This document shows positions 31,621 through 43,895 of a DNA stretch of 64,000 nucleotides, piece by piece. Where the stretch lies: NCBI RefSeq assembly GCF_030867145.1, contig NC_134442.1:4479001-4543000 (forward strand), read 5' to 3'. Every line of letters starts with the position of its first letter. The first letter of the stretch is position 1. The position numbers and the translations under genes were made by a program. Below the pieces are notes generated by a model. The model made no database searches and had not been told where the DNA came from. It saw nothing but the letters and a program-made list of their open reading frames with translations. This stretch comes from Opisthocomus hoazin. Lineage: Eukaryota; Chordata; Aves; Opisthocomiformes; Opisthocomidae.

Positions 31621-31829
31621 GTTTGCCAAATTTAACTCACCACGGGTATTTCGGGTAACTCTCTGTCTGTCCTCGTTTTGGTTAAAACAGAACCAATTCT
31701 CTTTCACTGAATCTTCTTTCAGCCAAGTTCTTCTACGTAACTGCCTTCTTCTGAAGTTGGCTGCATATTTTTCAGACAGAGTCCACTCCAGAGCTGATAA
31801 CACCTAATATTTATAGTTTTACTGAGCTA

Positions 31830-32400
31830 ACAGTAGGAAAGGAATGCAGAAAATGTCCATGTTTATAATTATTTCTATAGCCGCCAAGTTCGTTGATAAA
31901 CCTCTTATGTTCCACGATTGAGAGGTCGTAAAGGGTGGTACTTGCAGGGAGAGGAGGACAGAACAGGTGACCCAATATTGACCAACGTGATACTCCATAC
32001 TACACAAGTCATACTCGGTTTGAAGGTGGGGGATCGTGAGGGTCTTTTGGTCTTTGTCCATGGCCACCTTCTGAAGAGGAGCCTGCTTGTTGTCCTGTCT
32101 GTTATCCTGATCCAGATTCCGATCCACGCAGTCCTGAATCTATATCCCATCTACTGCTGAGTCCAGACCGTGACTTGGTAGTGTCTGCCTGGCAGCTGTT
32201 CTCATAACGTCAGCCCCCATTGCACACAACTCAGGGAAAGTCAATATTATTTTGTTTATTTCTGCATTTTTCCCATTATTATTGGCATTATTATTAAAGC
32301 TGGTTTATTTTCCAGTTTGTAAGGCCCTCTTGCTGTTCCTCCATTATCCTTTCCCCTGGTGAAGAGGGCAGGGGTAACAGCGAGCGTCTGCTGCTCTATT
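31830..32400 (+). mobile_element. Second ERVL-type LTR fragment
   Basis: Contains 'GACCCAATATTGACC', 'GTGATACTCCATACTACAC' (the promoter-proximal block of these LTRs), then 'TTATTAAAGCTGGTTTATTTTCC' near the 3' side. Diverged, with limits approximate. Confidence 0.5.
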
Positions 32401-32589
32401 TATTGCCGCCCTGCTCTAAAAAGTGAACAAGCAGAGAGAAGAAACTGCCCCACAAATATCGTTCTAGATCCCATCACCTCGTAACATCCCCAGCCCACAG
32501 CCAGGCAGGGTTCTCTCCCTCGTCACTGCGATGGCTCCAGGGACTCAAGAGACACATGGTAACACATCGATGTTTCAGTTACATCTGAG

Positions 32590-34560
32590 CAGTCCTTGCA
32601 CAGCATCAAGGCTTTGTGCCTTCTAATGCTACCCTATGATCAAGTAGCCTGGGGGTGCCCCAGAAGCTGATAGGGGACATGGCTGTGAAAAATGACCCCA
32701 AGTGACCAGAGGGGTATTCCGTATCGTATGATGTCATGAGTGAGCAAGCAGCTGTGTGGGACTTTGCTCTCTACCAGGCTTAATAGACAACACCCGTCCA
32801 TCAAGGCAGGCTCAGACATAACTGGCTGAGGAGCAACCTCAAGGAGGAGGCTTTGGGCATTACAAGGGATACCGTAGGAGCCAGTGGTGCTAATCAGAAA
32901 TATGGCCATGAGCATATTGGGCTGCACTGGGAGGACTGTGGCCATCCAGACAAAGGCAGTTCTTGTCTATCTTGACTCAGCAGCGGTGTGGCCACATCTG
33001 GAGCAGTGTGTCTCAGTGTGGGGCTCCCCATTTTGGAGGAATGTGGAGGAACTGTCTTGTGGCCAGCGAAATTCTTCCGCGATAGGGTTAGGGGTCGTGT
33101 GTGGAGAGGCTGAGAGACCTGGGCTTCTTTAGCCTGGTGAAGAGCAGGCTGAGAGAAGAATAGTAGGTGCTCAGGAGACCTTGAAAATTTCTCTCCGAGA
33201 TGATGGCACTTTTTTTTGGGTAGTGGGAAACAGGTTGAGAAAGGGCAACCATCAGAAAGTGCAGCTTTGGAAGTCCAGAGTGGATCTGAGCATAAAGATA
33301 TGTCATTCTGAGTGCAGTGCTGTGGTACAAAAAGTCACTTGGAGGGAGCCTGGATCTGCCCATGGCTTAGTTTTTCAAGGAACCTCTGGTGAGGATGGAG
33401 AGACACCAGTACATGTAGGGACATACTGGGGTGAGAGCAAGCTAAGGAAGCACACTGAGTGTCTGCAGCCTGCAGGGAAACAGGTACAGGCATGGGACGG
33501 TGTAGAACTGCCTGTGGTGGACATGGCCAAGGGCGCTGGAAAGGCTGAAAAGCCATGACAGAACCGAGGTCTTTGTCTCCTTGAGTAAGGCAGATTTCTC
33601 TGCAGCCAAGGCCTAAGAAGAGGCAAATGATCCTCAAGGCAATGGAGACTCATTTCCTCCTTGCATGAACCCTGAGGAGGCCAGGAGGTGTCATACCATC
33701 GTCCTTCACTTGCCATCACACTCCCCACAACCCCAGGAAACACTCTGAGCTACCAGTGAGGGATTGGTTCTCCCTTTCCTGGAGATGGGGGTCAGGGCTT
33801 GACCATCCTCCTTCATCCAAAAACCTCACAGTTTTCTCAGCATCAGATTTGCTCACACTTTACCTTTGTCTGCTTGAAATCATGGCATCTGATTATCTTC
33901 TCTCAGGAGTCTGTGTCGGTAGTGGCCCTCAGTGGGACCCATTAATGCTTGAAGGTACTTTGGGACTAACCTCTCATTTTGACTTCTGGAAAGGTTTGTG
34001 CAACCTTCTCTCAGTATCTCAGGTTCATGGACTCAGCACCAAATGCACCCTGGGGCTCATTACAATGCAGAAAGCCTTCATGTGCCTTTCTCTTCTCCTT
34101 GATTTTTCAGCTCTTAATGCCTTATATTGCTAATTGGAGCTGTTTCAAGGAGGTAGGTGAAGGGGAAGAGTTGAGTGAGTAATTAATAAAAAAAGAGGTT
34201 AACTTCTCAAGAGTATTTTTTATAGTTTTTCAGCCTATAGAAGAAGGGATAGCAGCACTCTCCAACGGATATTGATCCAGGCTGTCTCCTAAGGAGACAA
34301 GGCAAGGCAGGAAAAGCAGTCCCTTGGGGTGTCTATGGACAACCTTGCTCCTCACCTCCCCAAGCCCACTAGTTCCCTCATCAGCCTCCTGGCACTTGCA
34401 TCACTTCTGCTCACATCAGACTTCTCCACTGAGCTCTGCAGCTGCCTGGTACAGCTCCTTTGCACCAGCTCCCACCTGCTTTCCTTAGAGAACCGAGCTG
34501 CACACAGGCACAGAAAGGGTTATCTTGCTTACCAACAAACAAAAGTGAAACATTATGCAA
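32590..34560 (+). repeat. Right arm of large inverted duplication (includes R1 copy 5)
   Basis: Inverted partner of 25850-28215. It contains a CR1-like head (32800-33145) then R1 with 'GGCATGGGACGGTGTAGAACTG', 'GTCGGTAGTGGCCCTCAGTGG' and 'TCAGACTTCTCCACTGAGC'. It lies downstream of OR C. Confidence 0.85.
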
Positions 34561-35224
34561 TGTAATAAACTTTAAAACTCTCTCCTTAGCTGCATGCAAA
34601 GTCCAGGCAGCATCTCATGTGGTGAACCTTTCCCAAGGCATTTCCATAAAAAAACAGCTTTAGACAAACTGACAAGAAAGGAGATATATAAAATCAGTGA
34701 GGTGTTGACTAAAGAGTTATCCTTCTCAATGATGGGGCAGGTTCCTAACTGCTTGAAGCTCAAAGCAGAGACCATGTAGTGGAGAGGTATCTGAATGACC
34801 GAATACCAAGTGAAGGAGGAAACCCGAGTGTAATGAGAAGGGCATAATTCCACATAGCGTGCTGAAGAAATCCTTATGCATTGCAATTGAATCATGAGAG
34901 GCAGAAACTCCTAAATGATAAGGGAGATGAAATACTAGACCGTGTATTGGTAATACAAGAGCACAGAAAGGTCAATATTTATTCTCCTGCGCCTAGCACA
35001 CTTGCTGGAAATTCCCGTTGTGTCATGGTGGGAGAACACCGTCATTTCTGAAAAATACTCCGAAGATTCAGCTGATCAAAATGTGCTTGGAGAGTTTTTT
35101 AAAATATAAATGTAATAATATTGTGCGTCAGTTATCTGACCATAAATAGGCAGTGCCCTTTCTAGGGGCCCCAAAGTACCTGGGGTGCAGGGCTGGGATT
35201 GGCACCCATCCCAGAGGACATGGG
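34561..35224. other. Unassigned DNA
   Basis: No recognised gene or repeat; AT-rich toward 34900-35110. Confidence 0.4.
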
Positions 35225-35620
35225 GAGACCAGAGGACCACAGGAATCTGCAGTTCATCCTGTGAGAAACAAAGTTTGACCAAGTGGTTCAACGTTTGATT
35301 CAGCCCAAATTTCAAAAGCCCCAAGGACAGAGATTGCCCAGCCTCTCTGGGTGACCTGTTCCAGCACTTGGCTGAACTCCTAGGGAAAAATGTTGTCCTT
35401 CTCTCCCAGCAAAACCTCTCCCCTTTTCCCTTCCTCCCATTGTCTTTTGTTCTCCCACCACGCACCATGGTGAAGAGATGACATCTGTATTCGCTAGGAC
35501 ATCCTCATAGGAACCGATAGGCTGGAATAAAGTTCCAGTTTGCCTCTCATGATCCCCCAGAAACCTCTTTGTGCCCTGTGCCACTTCTGTTCCTCCTGCT
35601 TGAGACAGCAAGGATGAGCA
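35225..35620 (-). repeat. CR1 fragment, antisense
   Basis: Antisense CR1-like run 'CAGATTGCCCAGCCTCTCTG'-type sequence, 'GTGACCTGTTCCAGCACTTGG' and 'CACCATGGTGAAGAGATGAC'. It resembles the sense copy at 25440-25835 in reverse. Confidence 0.65.
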
Positions 35621-36144
35621 GGGGTGGCCATTCCCCCCCTTGCAGGCACTGAGTGCAGGAGCAGGAGGGAAGTGGCTGTGCAGAAAAATTCACATATAAA
35701 CCTCTGGTGAGTGGCCAGTGCTGTAAATGGCCAAATAGGGAGCACACCAGTGAAAGCTCATTCAGCTCCCTCTTTCTAATACATCACCACACGACCTCCT
35801 CCCCTCAGACCACGGAGAATTCCAACACAGCAGAATGAACTAACAGGGTTAAAATCTTCCAACTGTCCCTGACCCCAGCTTTGAAAGAAGAGCCCCACCT
35901 CCAGACGCCAGCACTGAGAAAGTCGCCTTTTATTACAGAGATCTGATACATGAGGCCACCTGCACCATCGGGCCAGACACATGTGCAAAGACCTCTGGGT
36001 CAGACAGACTGGGTTCATGTCTCTGAGTAAGTTGAGTGGATGCAGACATTCCTAGAGAAACAGATTTACCGCAGGCAAAATGTCCAAAGCACAGGAGGTT
36101 TCCCAAGATACACTGGAAATCTCTTGCGAAGAGACATGGACAGC
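35621..36144. other. OR C downstream flank, unassigned
   Basis: No recognised gene or repeat. It is the 3' flank of OR C and may carry its 3' untranslated region. Confidence 0.35.
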
Positions 36145-37080
36145 TCATTGCTGATTAAAGACTGCTGATTGAATGAGCTTCTTCAGGGCATCTTTGAGCT
36201 CCTGGTTCCTCATGCTGTAGATGAGGGGGTTCACTGCTGGAGGAAACACCGCGTACAGGACAGCTATCACCACATCCAAGGAAGGGGAGGAGATGTTAGG
36301 GGGCTTCAGATAAGAAATCACGATAGTGCTGATAAACAGGGAGACCACAGCCAGGTGAAGGAGGCACGTCGAAAAGGCTTTGAGCCGTCCCTGCTCAGAG
36401 GGGATTCTCAGCACGGCCCTGAAGATCTGCACATAGGACAACACAATGAAAACAAAACACCCAAAAGCTATAGATACACTAACCCCAAGAAGCCCAAATT
36501 CCCTGAGGTAGGAACGTGAGCAGGAGAGCTTGAGGATCTGGGGGATTTCACAGAAGAAGTGTTCCACAGCATTGCCCTTGCAGAGAGGAATTGAAAATGT
36601 ATTGGCGGTGTGCAAGAGAGCATAGAGAAAAGCACTGCCCCAGGCAGCTGCTGCCATGTGGACACAAGCTCTGCTGCCCATCATCGGTTCATAGTGAAGA
36701 GGTTTGCAAATGGCCATGTAGCAGTCATAGGCCATGACGATGAGAAGACAATACTCCCCCACAATCAAGAAGACAAAGAAAAAGAGCTGGACAACACACC
36801 CTGCATAGGAAATGGCCCTGATGTCCCAGAAGGAATTGGCCATGGATTTAGGGACTGTGGTGGAGATGGAGCCCAGGTCAAGGATGGAGAGGTTCAGGAG
36901 GAAGAAGTACATGGGGGTGTGGAGGCAGTGGTCACAGGCTATGGCAATGATGATGAGGCTGTTGCTGAGGAGGGCAGCCAGGTAGATGCCAAGGAAGAGC
37001 CAGAAGTGCAAGAGCTGCAGCTCCCGTGTGTCTGCAAATGCCAGGAGGAGGAAGTGGGTGATGGAGCTGCGGTTGGTCAT
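36145..37080 (-). CDS. Olfactory receptor copy C, family 14 type, intact frame with DCY variant
   Basis: Single-exon odorant receptor of 311 residues, the usual length. It starts MTNRSSITHFLLLAFADTREL with an N-glycosylation site (NRS). It has helix 1 LLSNSLIII (the usual GN reads SN), MYFFLLNLSILDLGS, both conserved extracellular cysteine sets, SYVQIFRAVLRIPSEQGRLK, helix 6 and NPLIYSMRNQEL. The helix 3 motif is MAYDCYMAIC: the DRY arginine is Cys, as a CGC to TGC change at a CpG would give. That arginine is the most conserved residue of class A receptors and is central to G-protein coupling, so the frame is intact but function is doubtful. Splice acceptor at 37109-37125. Upstream module R2 follows at 37790. 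Confidence 0.94.
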   Translation of the reverse strand: MTNRSSITHFLLLAFADTRELQLLHFWLFLGIYLAALLSNSLIIIAIACDHCLHTPMYFFLLNLSILDLGSISTTVPKSMANSFWDIRAISYAGCVVQLFFFVFLIVGEYCLLIVMAYDCYMAICKPLHYEPMMGSRACVHMAAAAWGSAFLYALLHTANTFSIPLCKGNAVEHFFCEIPQILKLSCSRSYLREFGLLGVSVSIAFGCFVFIVLSYVQIFRAVLRIPSEQGRLKAFSTCLLHLAVVSLFISTIVISYLKPPNISSPSLDVVIAVLYAVFPPAVNPLIYSMRNQELKDALKKLIQSAVFNQQ

Positions 37081-37108
37081 TTACTTTCTCTACACACGAG
37101 GTCCTGTT

Positions 37109-37128
37109 CCTAGAGGAAGAATCAATGA
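37109..37128 (-). promoter_or_regulatory. Splice acceptor of OR C coding exon
   Basis: The minus strand reads TTGATTCTTCCTCTAG followed by GAACAGG, 29 bases before the ATG, the same layout as OR B and D. Confidence 0.6.
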
Positions 37129-37789
37129 AGAGTTAGGGGAGACTCCTCAGAGGAAAATCAAAGCTTTGCTCTGCAGCTGTGGGTTCATGGGCATGGTGGC
37201 GCAAGGGCTCATGGGCATTGTGGGGCAAGGCCCAGACCTGGTGTGAGACTTTGCCAGAGGAATCTGCTCTTATTGCAGAAGGGATTTTCAGCATCTGTAC
37301 TGCCAGTGCTAAGGAATGGCGATGGCAGAAGGCAGTCTCAGAGGTTTTGGGTTCTTGCAGCTTCCGTCTTGTCACCTTGGGGGTGTGTTTGGATGTCAGA
37401 AACCCTCAGAAATTCTGCTGCACTCAGGGAGAAAAGAGGGAGTCTTGTGAGGTGAAACAATTGCTTGTGGCTTAGTGCAGAAGGAGGGCAGCTGGTCTGT
37501 CCCTCTGCCTTGTTCTGAGCTGCCCTGGGCTTGTTCTTCGTAAGGTGGATGATGAGCACAGTCCTATGTTATCCTGAAAAACAATCAGATGCTACTGAGA
37601 ACAGAGGGATCCAGTGCAGACCACTAAATGTGTCACCCTTTCTCACGGTCACAGTGCTTCACTTCTAGCCAAGGACACACACAACTCATTTCACTAACCC
37701 AACAGCATGTCCTCCCTTGTAGGATCTCTGTGCTTCTCCATGGGGCTTGCACATAACAAAAGGGTGTGACAGGACAGGTTTACATTGTG

Positions 37790-39760
37790 GAGGGCTGCTC
37801 ACAGCTTGGAAGGACACCTCAAGGACATAGCCAAGTTTTCTAAGGATAGCATCTGATGAAGGGAAAAGCAGTTGATCCTCCAGCCCCACAGACTGCATTG
37901 CCCACAGCCCCACAGTGGAGATGAAAGCTGGGGCACTTGTTCCCATGGACACACCTGCAGGAAAGGAGCCACAAGATCAGCCTATGATGCTGCAGGTGAA
38001 TGTCCAGCTCACTAACGAAGCTGACAGCAAGAATGAAATAACAATAACAAGAACACAGACAAGTGGAGAAGCAAGCCAATATCCAAGGAGGGTCTGGCTG
38101 AAAGAAGCCAGGGCAGAGGCAGCTGGGCCCTCAGCACACCGTCACCCTTCCCCAGCTGTGCACGCCGCCTCCCAGACACCAACATTGCCGGGCAGCTGAG
38201 CTCTGAGCCCCTGTGATCTGCAGCAGAGAAATAGAGACGTAGCTGGAGAGCTGCCCCCTGGCTCTGCTGGAGCTCTGCTGCAGAGCAGGTGGTTCATGGC
38301 TTGGCGCCCACAGCCCTGAGGACAGAGGCTTTGGTGGGTGGGAGAGGAGGCAAGGGGGCTTGCTCAGAGAAAGGGCTCTGCATTGGAGGGGATCACATGG
38401 AGGTTTCTGAATTCTTCCTCCCACAACAGTTCTGGTTTTCATTTCTACTTCTTCCGTGATCACATCTCTGCTGCCTGGATATTTTCCACCTGGGAGAAGT
38501 TTCCCTGTCCCATGTCTTTCCCTGTCAGCAGTCACAGACCCCATCCCAACCCCTGTGCACTCACCCTGGCCCTACAGAAACCTGCCTGTTTGCAGGGCAC
38601 GGCCTGGGTGCATGTTCCTGTTTGCAGGTGGAAAATGAAAGGTCAGGCTAAGCCTGGTAGGTCCAGGAAAGGTGATGCTGGTCCTGTCGACAGGCAGAGG
38701 AATGGCTGAGGGTGCTTTAGGAGGCTCCTATCAGAGTTATTGATCACTGGCTCAGGAATCTCGGTGACTTCTTCAAGGCTGAAAGCTCCTTTTCCATTTA
38801 TCCCTTTTACACTGCCCTCCCTCTTCCAAATAGGAAACTGATAACACAAATTCAGGAAGTTTTTGTTATCTTTATGGTTATCCTGGGCATGACCTTCTTC
38901 TTGAATCAGCCCTTTGGAAATATTCTGGGGATGAACTGGAGCTGTGAGCATCCCTGACCTGTGCAGCAGTCTCCTGGTAGGAGAAAAACCCTGCCCTTCC
39001 GGGCTTCTCTTCTTCCACCCACAGATTCTCCCCACAGCACCATCGGGAACTCCCCAAGCAGGCTGAGCACTGACCCCAGCATACAGACTCCTGCGGTAAA
39101 GGGACCTGCTCTGGAGGACAGTCCTGGGCACCCCTGGCTGCACACCTGGCTTAATATCCTACCAGTAACCCCCAGAGAAGGCAGTCAACATGCCCTACTC
39201 CTCTGATGGCAGGGCAGGGAAAAACTTCTCTGGAATGTGTCTTCCTCCTCTAGGCTTGAGAAGCTGTGACAACCCTCCACAAAGATCCTGTAGGCTGTAG
39301 GATGTGCCAGCTTTTGGAGATCCCTCCAGCAGCTTCAGATTCACTGCCCTGCTTCCAGGGACTTACCATTTCATGGGTTGTGAAAATTTCTCCCTCGGCG
39401 AGCTCTCCGCATCCTCCCACCCCACACTGCCTTGAACCTCTCTCTGCCTCGCTCCTTTCCCCTCGCTGCCTGCAGGCAGTGCCCTCAGCCCTGCTGTGCT
39501 TTGCAGAGGAGCTACTCCTAGGCACAGCTGTCTCTTTGAAGTGTTTCCCTGTTACCATGAGCTCCCTCCATCCCAGAAGCCCAGCCCAGCTCAGCAGCAG
39601 AGGACCAGCTCAAGGCGGCTATTTCTCTGCCCACTCTGGGCTCCCTTGTGGTGTCTCTGGGTCTCCAGAGATACTGCTGTGAAACAGGCTGAAGTCATCA
39701 CTGATGTTCACTCCCTCAGCTGGGGACAACAACTTCTTTCTAGCAATGTCACTTCTCCTT
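37790..39760 (-). repeat. OR upstream module R2, copy b
   Basis: The most complete copy. Markers are 'CAGCCCCACAGTGGAGATG' and 'GTTCCCATGGACACACC' near the gene, then 'GACCTGCTCTGGAGGACAG', 'GGGCACCCCTGGCTGCACACC', 'CTGCCTGCAGGCAGTGCCCTC' and 'CAGCTCAGCAGCAGAGGACC'. It ends near 'CTGAAGTCATCACTGATG'. It lies ~0.7 kb upstream of OR C. Confidence 0.78.
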
Positions 39761-41639
39761 ATCACATTTAAGACATCTGAACCTGCAATTATTTCTGTGT
39801 CCAGCGCTGCTGATGGATGTAATCAGCCTGAGTCCTGTGGCACAGGGAGAGGCCTGTCCCATCTTTAGCCAGTAGATGTAGGCAGTGCTTCTCCCACATC
39901 CTTTAGTTATGTCTTTGACGATGCATTCAAAGAACAGATCAATAATTACCACAGTGTTTTTGGATCACACGCTTTTCCGTAGCCAAGCACATTTTCAGAA
40001 ACACCTTGTCCTTCCTGGTGATCTACTTCACCTGCACCATAGGCCCCCCAAGGCTGCAGAGATACCAGAGACAGCAAAAGCCTCTCCTGGCAGGGATGCA
40101 GAGTCCAGCCCTGCATCTCTCTGCTCCTGAGGGTTCATCAGGTTTGTCTCTCGTTAGAGAGTCCTCATTTCCTCTTTACGTTGTCATCTGACCTCCACAC
40201 CAGCATGCTCTGAAGCAAAGCTTTGCTTGCATGGGACCTTGGGCACTTGGGAACACCTTTCTTTATTTCATGTCTGAGCCTGCTCCTGGTGCCATGGCTG
40301 AAGTCCAACACATCTCTGCTCTGACATAAAGAACCTATAACCAGAGTGAGGAAGGGTCCTAAGTCTTATTTAGCCAGCCTGAGGAAGTCTTGCGATCAAA
40401 GGCCTCACATCTTACTGAGTACTTTAATGACCCTGGGTATTGGGTTTCCATGGCAAGGCTTTGGTAGTGGTGAGGGGGGGCTGCAGAGGTGGTTTCGGTG
40501 AGAACAGAGAAACAGCTGACTGCTTGTTGGACATAGCAGGTTTCAGTTGCCTCCAAAATGCACCAGCCACCGCCCAAACCTGAGCCAGTAAGCAATTGCA
40601 GTGGCCCTTCTCTGATAGCCTACTGGAGAAAGGACAAAAGAGAGTGGGCAGCAGCTGTAAAAGAGAAGAATGAGAGAAACAAACCTACAGACACCAAGGT
40701 GAGCAAAGAAGGAGGGGGAGTGAGAGAGAGGCTTGGTGGGCAGCTGGCAGCCATGAGTCATCTGACTCCCATGACATTCACAGGACAGCAGAGTGCAAAT
40801 GCTCCTTTATGTGTCCGGAGGTTCTTTGCATCAGCTTTTTAGCACAGATGGACCAACAAACGTGATGTTCACCGGGATCTGAAAACCTGTGTCATCCTGG
40901 TCAGCCTTGGCTCCAGTAGTAAAGCCATAGTGGTGTCTCAGCTCCCGAAGGGAGTGTGGAAGGAGAGCAGCAGAGTGCAGATGCCAGGTCTCAGAGTGGC
41001 AGACTTTGGCCAAGACCGGGAACTTCCAATGGGCAGTGTCACTGCAGGGCTGCAGAATTCAGTGCAACTGCTTTCAAGGACAACATCCTCTAAACCCATA
41101 AAGGGTACAAGCTGATACTCCAGCAACCAAGGGCACCTCTCAGGACACCAGCTATGCTAAACAGACAACATGTCAGGAAGCTCCATGGAAAAAGGGGAAG
41201 CAGAGAGGGTGTGGACAGAGGATCTCACTTCCAAGGAGGAATGTAGACATAAGGAGGGTTTTAGGAAAGCCAAAGCTCCCTTCATTGCCTAACCTCATTC
41301 AGTGCAGCTGAATCTTCATTTCTCTTGCAAACTCAGGCCTGCAGTGCTATGTGAAATGCCAGAGGGCTGCAGGACAACAGCATGCACCTGACATTGACAG
41401 CACAGGTTCTGTACAGCAACCCATCTCCATTCAGGCTCTTTGTGTGACAGGCACCACCCAGGGCATCTCACACAGATTTTGTGCCTTTGGGCCAGTGACT
41501 GAACACCACCACTGCAGTGACGAAAGGTCTGTCCCTTCTCTACCCAGTGGACGCAGGGCAGTGCATGAACACCAAGCACATCACAGCAGGGTCTCCACTT
41601 GAGGACGTTCCCTCTCAAAGTCTGCTGGTTCTGCTCTCA
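39761..41639. other. Unassigned DNA
   Basis: About 1.9 kb with no recognised gene, repeat or long frame. Confidence 0.45.
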
Positions 41640-43055
41640 GCCATCATTTAACCATCCCTTGGATGGTACAATCATGGATCAGGCTGACGATGATGTCCTG
41701 GTTAACAGGGGAGGTCCCAGATGACTGGAGGATAGCCAATATAACACCCATCTGCAAGAAGGGCCAGAAGGAGGATCCTGGGAACTACAGGCCTGTCAGG
41801 CTGACCTCAGTGCCAGGGGAGATAATGGAGTGATTCATCCTGAGTGCACTCACTGGGCATGTGAAGGACAACCAGGGGATCAGGCCCAGCCAGTATGGGT
41901 TCATGAAAGGCAGGTTCTGCTTGACCAACCTGACCTCCTTCTATGACCAGAAGACCCACCTAGTGGATGAGGGAAATGTTGTCGATGTTATCTACCTGGA
42001 GTTTACTTTACCTTTGACACTGTTCCCCACAGCACCCTCCTGGAGAAACTAGCTGTCCATAGTTTGAAAGAGTGTACTTTTTGATGAATAAAGAAATGGC
42101 TGAATGGCCAAGTGCAGATAGTGGTGGTGAATGGTGCCAAATCCAGCTGGCGACCAGTCACAAGTGATGTCCCCCAGGGCTCATTTTCGGGTCCGGTCTT
42201 GTTTAAAATCTTTATCAATGAGCTGGATGAGGGGATTGAGTGCTCCCTCAGCAAGTTTCCAGATGACACCAAGCTGGGCAGGAGTGTCGATCTGCTTGAG
42301 GCTATGAAGGCTCTGCAGAGGGATGTGTACAGACTGGATCAATGGGCCGAGGCCAGCTGTATGAGGTTCAGCAAGACCAAGTACCGAGTCCTGCACTTGG
42401 GTCACAACAACCCCACGCAACACTACAGGCTTGGGGAGGAGATGGCTGGAAAGCTGCCTGTCGAAAAAGGACCTTGGGGTGTTGGTTGACAGCTTGCTGA
42501 CCGTGAGCCAGCAGTGTGTCCAGGTGGCCAAGAGGGCAACGGCATCTTGGCTTGTATCAGGAACAGTGTGGCCAGCAGGAGTAGGGAGGTGATCGTGCCC
42601 CTGTACTTGGCACTGGTGAGGCTGCACTTCAAGTGCTATGTTCAGTTTTGGGCCCCTCACTACAAGAAGGACATTGAGTTGCCAGAGGGTGTCCAGAGAA
42701 GAGCAACAAGGCTGGTGAAGGGTCTGGAGAAAAAGTCTTGTGAGGAGCGACTGAGGGAGCCGGGGCTGTTTAGTGTGGAGAAGAGGAGGCTGAGGGGGGA
42801 CCTTCTTGCTCTCTACAACTTCCTGAATGGAGGTTGTAGTGAGGCAGGTGCTGGTCTCTTCTCCCAAGTAACAAGCGACAGGACAAGAGGCAGTGGGCTC
42901 AAGTTGCACAAGGGGAGGTTTAGATTAGATATTAAGAATAATTTCTTCACTGAAAAAGTGGTCAGGCATTGGAACGGGCTGCCCAGGGAGGCGGTGGAGT
43001 CCCCATCCCTGGAGGTGCTCAAAAAACGTGTAGATGTGGCTCTTCCCTGAAAGGT
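41640..43055 (+). repeat. CR1 LINE, ~1.4 kb with RT, sense orientation
   Basis: It opens in the RT domain ([21 protein letters not shown], then SVPGEIME followed by a stop). It continues through [20 protein letters not shown] and a [12 protein letters not shown] block, which is a decayed FADD, to the 3' non-coding part near 43020. Several stops and frame changes make it inactive. Confidence 0.93.
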
Positions 43056-43465
43056 TCTTCTGCTGTGGGCCGGAAGGTGTTTTGGCTGTCTGTGGCAAGG
43101 CTTCCTATGGTGAGTAACTGCAGCTCAGTAGCCCTGCAAACACAGGATCTGGCCCTGGAGCAGAAGACGGGAGGAAGTGGCTGTTGCCAACCTCCTCTCC
43201 CATTGCAGCAGTGCTCAGTTCCCTGCTGGGAGCTCCTCCACCTCTGGGGTGACTCTGGGACGATTTGGGGGCAGCTGAGTCTCACGTATGTCTCTGACCC
43301 GCACCCTGGAGCCTTCCTGCTGGCAGCTCCCATGGGAGAGCAGCGTTCCCAGGGCGAGACCCCCATGGTGATGGGTGGCATATATGGGCACTGCAAACAC
43401 AGCGTCCATCCCCTGGAAAGGTCCTACTGGGGCACTCTCCAGCCCCGCACCTCAGAGAAGTAAGG
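43056..43465. other. Sequence between two CR1 pieces
   Basis: No gene recognised. It separates two same-strand CR1 pieces and is non-CR1, so it is either host DNA or an insertion. Confidence 0.4.
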
Positions 43466-43895
43466 TATGAGAGTGAAGGAAAGAAGAAGGGCAACAAAGA
43501 TGATAGGGTGTCTAGAGAAGAAGTCTTATGAGGAGCAGCTGAGGGAACTGGGGCTGTTTAGTCTGGAGAAGAGGAGGCTGAGGGGGGAGCTTTTTGCTCT
43601 CTGCAATTACCTGAAAGGAAGCTGTAGTGAGGTGGGTGTTGGTCTCTTCTCCCAGGTAACTAGCAATAGGATGAGAGGCAATGGCCTCAAATTGTGCCAG
43701 AGGAGGTTTAGATTAGATATTTGGAAAAATTTCTGTACTGAAAGGGTGGTCAGAGAGTCACCATCCCCGGATATGTTCAAAAAAGGTGTAGATGTGGATC
43801 TTGGTGTTATGGTTTAGTAGGCATGGTGGTTTTGGGGTGATGGTTGGAGTGATGATCTTAGAGGTCTTTTCCAACCTATGATTCTATGATTCTAA
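43466..43895 (+). repeat. CR1 3' end with terminal short repeat
   Basis: Sense CR1 (GGGGCTGTTTAGTCTGGAGA) running to the element's 3' end. It ends with the typical TTCCAACCTATGATTCTATG and a short ATTCTATG repeat. Confidence 0.9.

Noticed and set aside
36610-37113. 167-codon plus-strand frame over OR C
   Set aside because: It is antisense to the conserved OR C coding frame; the like frame recurs antisense to OR B and D. It is a product of OR codon usage.
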